A stretch of 64,000 nt of DNA from Serilophus lunatus (Eukaryota > Chordata > Aves > Passeriformes > Eurylaimidae): NCBI GenBank assembly GCA_013399895.1, contig VXBA01005469.1, positions 650,793 to 714,792 on the forward strand, read 5' to 3'. A program made the position numbers and the translations under genes. A model generated the notes under the pieces. That model was not told where the DNA came from. It was given only the letters and a program-made list of their open reading frames with translations, and ran no database searches. Below are positions 23,267 to 33,140 of this stretch, one piece after another (the first letter of the stretch is position 1; each line of letters begins with the position of its first letter).

Positions 23267-24612
23267 CCAAGTGTGCATCTGTATTGGGAGCCATGTGCAC
23301 ATCGGTAAATCTTACGAGTTCAAAGAAATATTTTCAGTGTTCAAGTTCAAACTTTAGTACTTCCCCCACTGCTGAAGAAACAACAAAGCCTTGAAGATGC
23401 TCCCAGCTTGCATGGGATTAAAAAGGCATCTTGGCTGAAGTGGAAAATAGCATCTCATGTTTTCCTTTGGGTTACATGTGCAGAAAGCCCCTCTGCTGCT
23501 CTTTTAGCTGGTGCTGTGAAAAGTCCTCTCGGATGAGGAAAGGTAAACTGTAGAGGAGGAAGAAGAGGGCTAGGATTATAAAACTACCTTATGGGCAGAC
23601 AGCTCGTGCCCTGAATCATGCCAAAATAACTGGGAGCAGTGTTGGGAGTGGGACTGGTGATGCTGGAGAGCTGCTGTGCACTAGGGCACAGGAGTGAAGT
23701 CTGACCCTTGATGGAGGTAATTCCCACTGAAAGCCCCTGGGAAGCTGTTTGCCCCATTCATTTTCACTAGGCAGTTGACTGTGGTTCATTGGTGGTTCCT
23801 CTTCTCATTTCCATAAACAGGAGAGAATTTCCTTGGTGCACAAGGAGCAGGAAGGCCAGAGCTTCCCATCAGCTTTGTGCAGTGCAGCTGATCACTCTCC
23901 TCATCACTTGATGCTGGAGGAGAGGTGTGATTGCACGGCTCCTCCTCTGATACAGTACTTGCACTGTCTTTCCTCTGTAAGGAAAGTTTCCATGTTTTGA
24001 TTCTGGTTGAAACCTTTATTCTAAGAACCCATCTTTGTCATCCTAATTCCTGTCAGGCTCCCATATGATTTCTTTAGAAGAGTCTTTCCCCACTTCTCAT
24101 TCTTTAGTCTAAACTCAGCAGAGCAGAGGAAGAATTGCTTGTGTCCCTCAGAGCTGCAGCCCTGAGCCGGTCAGTTGAGGCTGGCAGGCTGGTCAGCTCT
24201 CTCTTGGTATTCAAAGCAGAGTGTTTTACTGTTAGGATGGATGTAAATTGTTTTAAGGCAAATCCTTGGGGTTTCATTTTGCTTTCCAAAAGGCAACAGC
24301 TGCTCAGGCTACATTTGCTCAAGAGCTGGAAGCCCTGAAAGGGCTTGTCCATGAGTTCTGGCTTGGGTCATTAAGATTAATCTAAGCAATTGCCTCGCCC
24401 TTTGCTTTAAAGGGCTTAGGCCCATTTTACTCAGTGATGAATTTGGTCGCAGAATTTAAGCATCTACTTCTTTTGTACTTTCCATCCTAAAAAATATAAA
24501 GAAAAAAATAAATATAAAAATCAGATATCCTTCAGTAGAAGGGTACCAGACTTTCTGCATAGAGCAAGTAAGGCAGTGAGGCTTAAAATACCTGACATTC
24601 TGATTCTGCCCC

Positions 24613-24624
24613 TTTTTTTTTTTT
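24613..24624 (+). repeat. Poly-T tract
   Basis: A run of about 12 T after CTGCCCC. It is a simple homopolymer with no element attached that I can see. Confidence 0.8.
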
Positions 24625-25204
24625 CAAATAAACTACATCAAATTCCTTATCACTCAGTCCTTAGGAACTGCCTTAGCACAGTGGAAGAATTGATTGTGTA
24701 AATGCCAGCTGTAACTCTCTTATTTTTGGTAACAAGTCATTACTAAAGGGAAAAAGGCAGATTAATTCCATGCCATGCTCCAATGAGACCAGTGTCCTTT
24801 TGTCTGGGTCTGGCTTAGGAACCCTCTGCTGCCTGGTTTTTGCTTTCAGCCACATATTTGGGGACTGTAGTAGTGGTTCAAAACACGTATCTTTATTGCA
24901 GCAAGAAGTCCTGAAGGGTGTGCACATATAGGTTAATTGTCAAGGGAAACTGGCTTCAAGTACCGTCAGACTGTTTTCAAATATAATTGTGACATCTGAG
25001 AGGATGATCTTTGAGAGATCAGAGAGTGGAAATTATTCTCTTGCTTTGCACATCTGAGTGCAGTTTGGCTACAGTCAAATTAGCTGTTTCAGCCTACACT
25101 GTCAGTTTGCTCTTATCTATATTTCCTCTTGTTGTATTATTAATAACAACGGGAAAAAAAGTTAAGGATGGCAGTAAGGACCTATCTGTGTGGGCAGGGC
25201 TGTA

Positions 25205-25501
25205 ACTGTGGATGGCGACCGGCGTTTGAGTGCCCCTCAAAGGGCTGTGCCAGCCCCGGGGATTGCAGGAGGCTCTTTGCCATGCTGCCTGCGGGGATTT
25301 CAAAGGCAGGACTGCCGGATCTGAGCTCCCTCGTTGGCTTCGTCTCCGCTGCCTGTGTGCCCTTGAGCAGCAGCATTTAGTAATGAAGCTGGCAGCGCCA
25401 GAGTCGCCGCAAGTAACGCGGCTGCCTCCGAGGGTTCGCGGGGAGAGCGACTTCGTAGCTGCTCTCGGTCAGTCCATTAATTAATTGCACGTAATAAGGC
25501 G
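25205..25501. promoter_or_regulatory. CpG-island-like patch beside the minisatellite
   Basis: I count 22 CpG in about 300 bp at moderately high GC, an observed/expected ratio near 0.9, whereas most of the window is CpG-poor. The patch ends in an AT-rich homeodomain-like sequence (ATTAATTAAT, 25476-25485) and ACGTAATAAGGCGC. Such patches in vertebrates are usually unmethylated germline promoters or enhancers. No exon, TATA box or start codon of a known gene can be assigned, so a promoter for an unannotated transcript is only a possibility. Confidence 0.45.
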
Positions 25502-25640
25502 CTCAGTGACAGAAGGATGGTTGATGAGCCTTAGCTGAAATCACACGGGCCTGCCAAAAGAGCTGCGTTTGCTTTGTCGGGGAGGGGCGTGGAGGGTCCT
25601 GGTGCCGAAGCGTGGAGTGGGGAGTCACGCAGGGGTAAGA

Positions 25641-26032
25641 GAGGTGGGGAGGGGGGCACAGAGCCGGCCTGGCACTGGGCAGGACAAGAGAGGTGGGGAG
25701 GGGGGCACAGAGCCGGCCTGGCACTGGGCAGGACAAGAGAGGTGGGGAGGGGGGCACAGAGCCGGCCTGGCACTGGGCAGGACAAGAGAGGTGGGGAGGG
25801 GGGCACAGAGCCGGCCTGGCACTGGGCAGGACAAGAGAGGTGGGGAGGGGGGCACAGAGCCGGCCTGGCACTGGGCAGGACAAGAGAGGTGGGGAGGGGG
25901 GCACAGAGCCGGCCTGGCACTGGGCAGGACAAGAGAGGTGGGGAGGGGGGCACAGAGCCGGCCTGGCACTGGGCAGGACAAGAGAGGTGGGGAGGGGGGC
26001 ACAGAGCCGGCCTGGCACTGGGCAGGATGAGA
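25641..26032. repeat. Minisatellite block A: eight 49-bp units
   Basis: Each unit runs GAGGTGGGGAGGGGGGCACAG then AGCCGGCCTGGCACTGGGCAGGACAAGA. Because 49 is not a multiple of three, translations show a 49-residue super-period. The eighth unit differs at its end (GGCAGGATGAGA), a sequence intermediate between the two blocks. Confidence 0.95.
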
Positions 26033-27097
26033 GAGGTGGGGAGGGGGATACACAGAGCCGGCCTGGCACTGGGCACGGTAAGAGAGGTGGGGAGGGGGAT
26101 ACACAGAGCCGGCCTGGCACTGGGCACGGTAAGAGAGGTGGGGAGGGGGATACACAGAGCCGGCCTGGCACTGGGCACGGTAAGAGAGGTGGGGAGGGGG
26201 ATACACAGAGCCGGCCTGGCACTGGGCACGGTAAGAGAGGTGGGGAGGGGGATACACAGAGCCGGCCTGGCACTGGGCACGGTAAGAGAGGTGGGGAGGG
26301 GGATACACAGAGCCGGCCTGGCACTGGGCACGGTAAGAGAGGTGGGGAGGGGGATACACAGAGCCGGCCTGGCACTGGGCACGGTAAGAGAGGTGGGGAG
26401 GGGGATACACAGAGCCGGCCTGGCACTGGGCACGGTAAGAGAGGTGGGGAGGGGGATACACAGAGCCGGCCTGGCACTGGGCACGGTAAGAGAGGTGGGG
26501 AGGGGGATACACAGAGCCGGCCTGGCACTGGGCACGGTAAGAGAGGTGGGGAGGGGGATACACAGAGCCGGCCTGGCACTGGGCACGGTAAGAGAGGTGG
26601 GGAGGGGGATACACAGAGCCGGCCTGGCACTGGGCACGGTAAGAGAGGTGGGGAGGGGGATACACAGAGCCGGCCTGGCACTGGGCACGGTAAGAGAGGT
26701 GGGGAGGGGGATACACAGAGCCGGCCTGGCACTGGGCACGGTAAGAGAGGTGGGGAGGGGGATACACAGAGCCGGCCTGGCACTGGGCACGGTAAGAGAG
26801 GTGGGGAGGGGGATACACAGAGCCGGCCTGGCACTGGGCACGGTAAGAGAGGTGGGGAGGGGGATACACAGAGCCGGCCTGGCACTGGGCACGGTAAGAG
26901 AGGTGGGGAGGGGGATACACAGAGCCGGCCTGGCACTGGGCACGGTAAGAGAGGTGGGGAGGGGGATACACAGAGCCGGCCTGGCACTGGGCACGGTAAG
27001 AGAGGTGGGGAGGGGGATACACAGAGCCGGCCTGGCACTGGGCACGGTAAGAGAGGTGGGGAGGGGGATACACAGAGCCGGCCTGGCACTGGGCAGG
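26033..27097. repeat. Minisatellite block B: twenty-one 51-bp units
   Basis: Relative to block A, each unit has GGGGGATACACAG in place of GGGGGGCACAG and ends GGGCACGGTAAGA instead of GGGCAGGACAAGA. As 51 is 17 codons, every open frame gives a 17-residue repeat (for example REVGRGIHRAGLALGTV on the plus strand and CPVPGRLCVSPSPPLLP on the minus strand). The constancy of the peptide in all frames implies that the internal units are identical at the nucleotide level. The last unit is cut short and switches to GGGCAGGG. Confidence 0.95.
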
Positions 27098-27099
27098 GA

Positions 27100-30000
27100 G
27101 GAGCAGCCCCGCATGCTGAAGGGCTGCTGTGGCTGGTCCGCTCTGAGGAGAGCTGGTCCCTGCATTTCCAGCAGTGCTTGCCTTGTGGAAGCCATGGGGA
27201 GCTGCCCCGCTGCCAGAGGGGCACCCGGTGGCTGCTGGCTGCACCACCAAGCACTTAAAGAGAGCTTATTCCTTGAAAAAGGGCTGGGTAGGGGACTCCC
27301 ATCCCTGTGTGAAAGAGCAGGGCTGGTTGCATGGAAAAGCAGTGTGGTACCATGCTGGTCCTCTTGGTTCTGATGGGAGAAAGGCTAATGGAGTGAGGTG
27401 GGTGCAGGCCTAGAGTCTCTGAGGTCTGCCAATGGCCCAGAGAGGAGGAAAACGGTGATGTGGTGAGGGGATGCACTTGGCAGCTGTCTCTGCAGAGGGT
27501 GTCAGGGGTGTCCTTGTGATACAGTCAGGCTTGCATGGGCCAGTTCACTCTCTCTTTAATAAAACAGCTGTTCCCACAGCAGCAACACCTCACCAATGCC
27601 AGCCCCTGCTGTTATGGGGCTCCCTACACTAATTCCCAGCTTAGCTCTGGGGCAAACAGAGCTGTCACACCAAAGCCATGCAGTTCCTCTCTGTCTCAGC
27701 AGGGAAGTGACAGCATCCTTGCTGGGAGAAACTAGCCTGTGGAGGTGAAGAGGAGCCCAGAGTGGTCGCCCACAGCTGGGCAGCAGGTGGTGCGTGCCTG
27801 TGCACACAGACTGCTGCTGCAGCACCTGTCTTGCCTGGAGTGAGGGTCACCCAGCAAGGGGAGGTGTGTATCTTCCCCAGACAGCCAGCCAGACTTTGTG
27901 GTGGGCCCAGCCAGGTGGTCCCTCAAGGCCCACAGCTGGAGCATCTGCCTCGGTTTTGGTCTGTGCCAGTTGGCAAGCCCCTCACCTGTGAGAGGGTCTG
28001 TGCCAGCAGCTGGCAGGAGGTGTTTCTTTGTCTGAAGGAGCACTTGGGAATGTCAGCATTTCCCCAGGCTAATTTATGGTTCTCTTTACCTATTTATTTT
28101 GTTTTAACATCCCAGTCCTGTGCAGCACTGCTTCTAGAGTGTCTGGATATTTCACAAAGGGATTTAAATATTACCCCTGCCCAGGGAAACAGAGATACAG
28201 CATAACTGGTTGGTTCAAAGGTTTTCCAACCATCATGAAAGGGCCATAAGGAACAGGAGGCAGGTCTGGCTCAGAAACCTGCCTGGCTCTGGGAGGGAGG
28301 GCAGGCAGCATGCAGCCACACAGCAGTGTGAAGAAAGGGAGGGAACAGCAGTTCTCCAGGTCAGACTACAGAGGTGGATTTTGGCTTGTATGAAAGTTCC
28401 TAGGAAATGTGTAGGACTGACAGCTCTGCTGGCAGTGAGATCTCTTGGGACTTCTGTGCACCCCTTTCCCATGGCTGAAGGGGACATTACCTGTCCCTCT
28501 GCTCAGATGGGCACATTTTGGGCAGACTGAGGGAGCTGTCCCGAGAGCTGAGCGATGACATCCACTCTGAGGAGCGGGTGTTACTGCTGCCACCTTTATG
28601 ACTATTTTTAATTAACACCTTGTCATGGCTTGACAATGTTCTCACCTGCCCTGTGCATCAGGACGTCTGTCTGAGGGCTGGTTCCCTTCCTCCCCAGAGG
28701 ATTCCTGACAGCAAGCCCAGGGCTCAGAGGCAGACAGCTCCTCAGTGACACAATATCAAAGCACACTTAAACAGCTGCTCCTGCCTGTGCTTGCTCAGCT
28801 GCTGTCCTCGTCCTCTCCTGTGTCCCTCCAAGGAGAGAGGCAAAGACCTGGGCACAGCTGGCACATCCTGCTGCAGGCAGCAAGCCTTGTGCCGATCATT
28901 TGGGCATCCCTGCTTTGCTTGTGTGCCTTGCTGCTTGTAAAACTTGAAGTAGGGAGGACATGGGCTGATTTCAGAACCTGATCACCTACCCACAGCTTTT
29001 ATTTTTTACTCGTCTCTATCTGGGAGAAGAGCTGGAAAGCTCTTCCTCTGCTCTCCCTCTCTCCCTAAAGGCTGCAGCCTCCCTCTTCTGCTCTCTTAGT
29101 CTAGACAGCCTTGCTTTTATAGGGTTTTTGAGGTTTTTGCCTTGAGCTTTTCAAAACCTGGAGACCTGAGGCGTACACTGCTCGTAAGAGTGAGAAACTC
29201 TGTGGTCAGGAGCCATGAGTTTCGTTTTCTTTTCAACAGGGAAACACGTTTACAAGTCTGCACAGCACAAGTCCTGGGTAGCAGATCTTAGCAGATGTTT
29301 GAGAGGATGCAGGGAAGTGCTATGGATCTATTCAGAGAAAATTGCAACTTTAGATAACATACTATTTTAGTTCCTTCCAAAACAAAGTGTTGCAATCCAT
29401 TTGAGGATATTTGTTGTCTTAGGGGGCTTCGTTTGGAAGTTTGGGTGAAAGAGGGAGATTTGTCACATTTCTGCAGGCTGGATTTGGAGGAAATGGTCTT
29501 GACCCCACTTAGAAAAGGGGAAAAATGCAGCATCCAGGCTGGCTTCTCCTATCCTTACACTTGACCTCCTCGACATCCTGTCTCGTTCAGATGTAGCATT
29601 CATGAGGTTATGTTGGAGGCTTTGGCTCAGGAGGTAGCAATCCAGCTGAGTTTCTGGGCATGTGCTGCCATCCTGGCTTTCCCACCTCTGTAAAGGAAGA
29701 ACTCCCCCAAACACAGCAGTGGCTGACTGCAACTCATGATCTCCAAGCTTGACCACACACCTCCTGAAAAGGAGACCAAGTGTGACTGTGAATCACAATC
29801 ACACATGTATCAAAAAATAAAGCAGCATCCTGCCTTGGAAACCGTTTCAAAAGAGCTCTGCCATCCCTGCCCATAGCAGCAGAGAGTGCTGAGCAAATGG
29901 CTGCCCTGGGCATGCACAAAGAACCTCCTGGTTCTCCCTCACCACCACACCTCCTGTGTGCCCAGGAGGCTGGCATGAAGGCGCTGCTCCCCAGGCTGCC

Positions 30001-31620
30001 ACAGCTGTAGGCACCATCCCTGCTGTGCCAGGCAATGTGCTCTGCCATGCTGCTTTATGCTGCTGTGGAGTCTGAGGTAAAAAAGTGAAGAGTGCTCAGA
30101 ACACTGAACACTCTGGGAATTCAGATTCCAACGCCTGTGCCTGGAGCACTGAGGTTCCTAGTGGGAGGCCCCTCGCTGTAGGACGGGTCCATTATGGAGA
30201 GCTAGCTCATGGACAGGGATTGCTGGAGCAAACTACTCCAGGAAACAGCCTTAATTAGGTAAGTAGCTCTTATCTCCCGATCAATGCCAGACCTCTGCCC
30301 CCTCCCAGCCCTGTTGCTGGAAATGCCATTATTCTGGCATAAGGCAACGCTGACTCTCTCATAGCTCTGGTCTCATCCAGGGAGCACAAAAGGGCAAGCA
30401 AGCCTCTGGGCTTGTGGTGTCCAGACAGTCCTGGTGGCACCAAGCCACTCCTCTGGGGAAGTTTGGGGCTGCCCCCATTAACACCAGAGTCAGGCACTGC
30501 TGACCAAAGCCTTGCTCTCAGTTGCTTATTGTATTGCCAGACCTCAAGTGTTGCAGTTGAATATTTCAATGCCAAATGTCTGCCCCAGGCTGATTTATTT
30601 TCCTTTAAACAGAAGCTTCAGCAATAATTGGATCTGTTGTTTCTTGGAGTGAGAATAAGGAAAAATATGTTCATAAAAAGTCTTGCTATGCTTGAGAAAT
30701 GCAATGTCTCCAGCCCCAGTGGACCCCTGCAGTCTGACCTGCACCTTTTTCCCACTTGGAGCCATGAAGCAATGCCCAGGCAGCCACCATTGCTCCATGT
30801 GCTGCAAGCTCTTCATGGTTTGGATACTATGGGATTCTGGGCTCTCCTTTGGAGAGGGATGGAGCTGTCTGAACAGATCCAGTGTTATCAAGGTGACGAA
30901 ACTCATTACCTCCGCATTTTGTACAACCAAGACTGCTCCATATCTGAGCCTCACTCCTCTTCCCCTCTGCTCTATTTTATGGGGCTGCAGAGAAAAATCA
31001 ACTCTCTTTAGTATATGATGTGAATCCTGGTAAGCTGTAAGCGTGACCTCAGGAGAATAGCCCATGAAGAGAAGATTGCACTGTCGGGGAGACTACCGGG
31101 CAGCGTGCAGATGGCAAGGGGCATGGCCTCATCCTGAGCTGCAGGGTTAAACTCCTGCAAGGTTACACCCGTGCTTGTCAGGCAGTCCCATCCATCCTAG
31201 CACTAAGTCAGGTAGGAAACCAGGAGAGAACAGCATACTATTGAACTCGAGCCTCTTTTTTTTCCACCTCCAGCTTCAGCTGTTATTCTTCTAGTGAGTG
31301 AGAAGAATTCAAGCTATTTGTTCCTGGCTGTCAGACCGTAGCTTCTGGGCTGCTGCCTCTTATTTGTTTTCAGTTGCCTGGCTCCTCAGTGATCTATTCC
31401 TTCCTGAGTGTTTCAGTATTCCACCCTATGGGCAATGATTTCCCCTTTGTCACCAAAATATCGCATTAGCATACACCTGGTTTTTCTCTACTAAGTTTGT
31501 TTAAAAAAACCATGAAACAAGAAAACTGGCAGACTGAAAGGAGTTTCATCCTGTCCTCCTTTGAAAGCTGCCTGCTACTAGCTCCTTTCTAGTTGGGTTG
31601 CTACTCATCTTCCAGTGCTT
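27100..31620. other. Unique non-coding sequence
   Basis: No recognised gene or transposon. The 27.1-27.3 kb portion is GC-rich flank of the minisatellite. Open frames (up to about 156 codons at 30595-31065 on the minus strand) show no protein family resemblance. A candidate minus-strand exon at 27986-28031 and a good isolated donor at 30258 (TTAG|GTAAGT) are the only other points. Confidence 0.5.
27986..28031 (-). other. Candidate small exon (minus strand), low confidence
   Basis: On the minus strand it follows CAAGTGCTCCTTCAG and ends at ACAG|GTGAGG, a consensus-like donor. One frame reads TKKHLLPAAGTDPLTG. I do not recognise it, and a chance pairing is likely. Confidence 0.15.
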
Positions 31621-32700
31621 GCACTAATCCTCAGCTTTGCTGGCTTAACTGTTAATTTTCCACTAGCAGACGTTTTCTATGAACTCCAGACAGCTGAGAT
31701 CTGCCACCATGCCTTTGTCTAGGGATGTATTTCACCAAAGCAGTACCATATGTGCAGAACATGATTTACCTGTTGTAAAACCCACTTTGCTTCTGATTTT
31801 TATTTACCTCTGCCTTGCACCTAAACCTTCCCTTCTCATGAGGTATGCGAAGCTCTATGTCCTGCCTGCATGCACATGTCTGTGTATCCATCACATGCTG
31901 TTCTTCGGTCTTCTAGTACCACATCTCTTCTTCCTCCACTGCTTGCTGGAATCTTTAGAGACCTCTGCTACCAGCTCCTTGTTTTATTCTGATAGCTCCC
32001 TCTCAATTTGTATCTGGAGCTTTTCCTTTTGCCTCCTTCTCCCAGCTAAGTACAGCAGCCTTTCACTGGAAATGTCCATATCCAAGTTCTCTTCCCTATC
32101 AAACCTTGCACCCTTCCTCTTTTATTCCCTGTCCTCCTCCTCACTTACTTACAACTCTACTTGGTATTTCTTTCTTTTAAGGTTGACCCTCAATTTTGTT
32201 TTTGATAAACAAAATAATGCGATGTTTTACATACCTGCTGGAAAACTTTGGGGGTTTTCCCCCTGGAACACTGGGATCATTTGTGTCCTTTCTGTATCCT
32301 CTTCTTTTAGCAATATTTTCACAGTGTTACCACACTAGAGGCAGTGAGCTGAGATTCATCTTGCTAACATGCATCAAAGGTGTATAGGACTTGCTTACTC
32401 ATTATTCCTAAAGCATAGGTCCATTACCACCCTCTTGCCACAGCTTTATGCTGGGAGTTCATATGCTGTTGTGAGCTCCAAACCCCCTGGCAGAGTCTTG
32501 GCTTTCCAGATATAGCATCTTAGGAGTCTGTCTGGAATTTCTTATTCCAAGAACAACTTTCTGTGGTAAAATGCCATTTAAGTGGGCTTTGCTCGCTGAA
32601 CTGTAGAGACTGCTTTGCAGGGTTGCCCTGTGCTCCTCATTTTTCATCACTTTGAATCTCCTTGTCATTTCTGCACTGTAACAGCACAGGATTTACATCT
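31621..32700 (+). other. Pyrimidine-rich unique sequence with a 219-codon open frame, not called a gene
   Basis: The plus strand is rich in T and C (about 31900-32200). The open frame 31679-32338 translates to a Leu/Ser/Phe/Cys-rich chain. That composition follows from the base bias, and no signal peptide, motif or family is convincing. I consider it non-coding. Confidence 0.45.
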
Positions 32701-32739
32701 GCTTCCCAGTGATAAAAGCACTGGAAGGTGTCAGGCCTC

Positions 32740-33140
32740 AAGCAGCTCCCTGAAGAACCCTGCTAGAAACACTCCCATCTAAAGATGATTCACCGTTGAC
32801 AAAATTACTTGTTGAAATCTGTCAGCCAGCTCTTAATCTAGTTAACATGTGGTTTATTGATATCATATATTGCTGATTTTTTAAATCAGAATGTTGTACA
32901 ATCAACTGTCAAATGCCTTACAACAGTCTGCCCTAAAGTTGACTTGGAGCCAGCCTTGGAGTCAAGTGGTGGGTGTGATGTGTGTCAAGCAATTGTGTTG
33001 TCTCAGCAGAGAAGGCCTACAAAACTAGCTGAGCCAGTTGTTAAACATATTCCTATCCTCTGCCATAGCTTGAGACCCACTGTGAAGCTCTTGGGAACCT
33101 TGCTCCAGTCTTCTGGAATTATTGCTGCCTCACTGTGTGC
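32740..33140 (-). mobile_element. Old CR1/L3-type LINE fragment, antisense
   Basis: The plus strand reads as the reverse complement of a CR1-like reverse-transcriptase coding region. Examples are CTGAAGAACCCTGCTAGAAAC, CTGTCAGCCAGCTCTTAATC, AATCAGAATGTTGTACAATC and AAATGCCTTACAACAGTCTG, which align in order with the familiar antisense text of ancient amniote CR1/L3 copies. The copy is heavily diverged and interrupted by stops, with no usable frame. The boundaries are approximate, and the right part beyond about 33050 is uncertain. Confidence 0.65.

Larger units (their letters stand above)
19885..25204. other. Unique non-coding sequence with scattered motifs
   Basis: No gene or transposon is recognised in this stretch. 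It contains the RFX-like motif at 22119, the quadruplex motif at 22918, poly-T tracts at 23252-23266 and 24613-24624, and an A-rich stretch at 24490-24520. Open frames are short and unrelated to known proteins. Confidence 0.55.
25631..27097. repeat. Composite GC-rich minisatellite (VNTR), 29 units
   Basis: The array is made of two related units sharing GAGGTGGGGAGGGGG...CACAGAGCCGGCCTGGCACTGGGCA. Eight 49-bp units (starts 25641 to 25984) are followed by twenty-one 51-bp units (starts 26033 to 27053). The left edge at 25634 carries GGTAAGA like the 51-bp units, and the last unit ends GGGCAGG like the 49-bp units. Five of six frames are open across the array because the units lack stops in those frames. 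The plus strand is G-rich (GGTGGGGAGGGGGG). Copy number is expected to vary between individuals, and the assembly may be wrong in length. Confidence 0.97.

Noticed and set aside
23252..24624. Poly-T tracts as tails of antisense retroposons
   Set aside because: No LINE or SINE body or target-site duplication accompanies them.
25503..27373. Large protein gene of 520-600 residues across the minisatellite
   Set aside because: Five frames on both strands are open simultaneously, only because the repeat units lack stops; no domain, start context or splice structure supports translation.
31679..32338. 219-codon plus-strand open frame
   Set aside because: Leu/Ser/Phe/Cys-rich composition follows pyrimidine bias; no signal peptide, motif or family resemblance.
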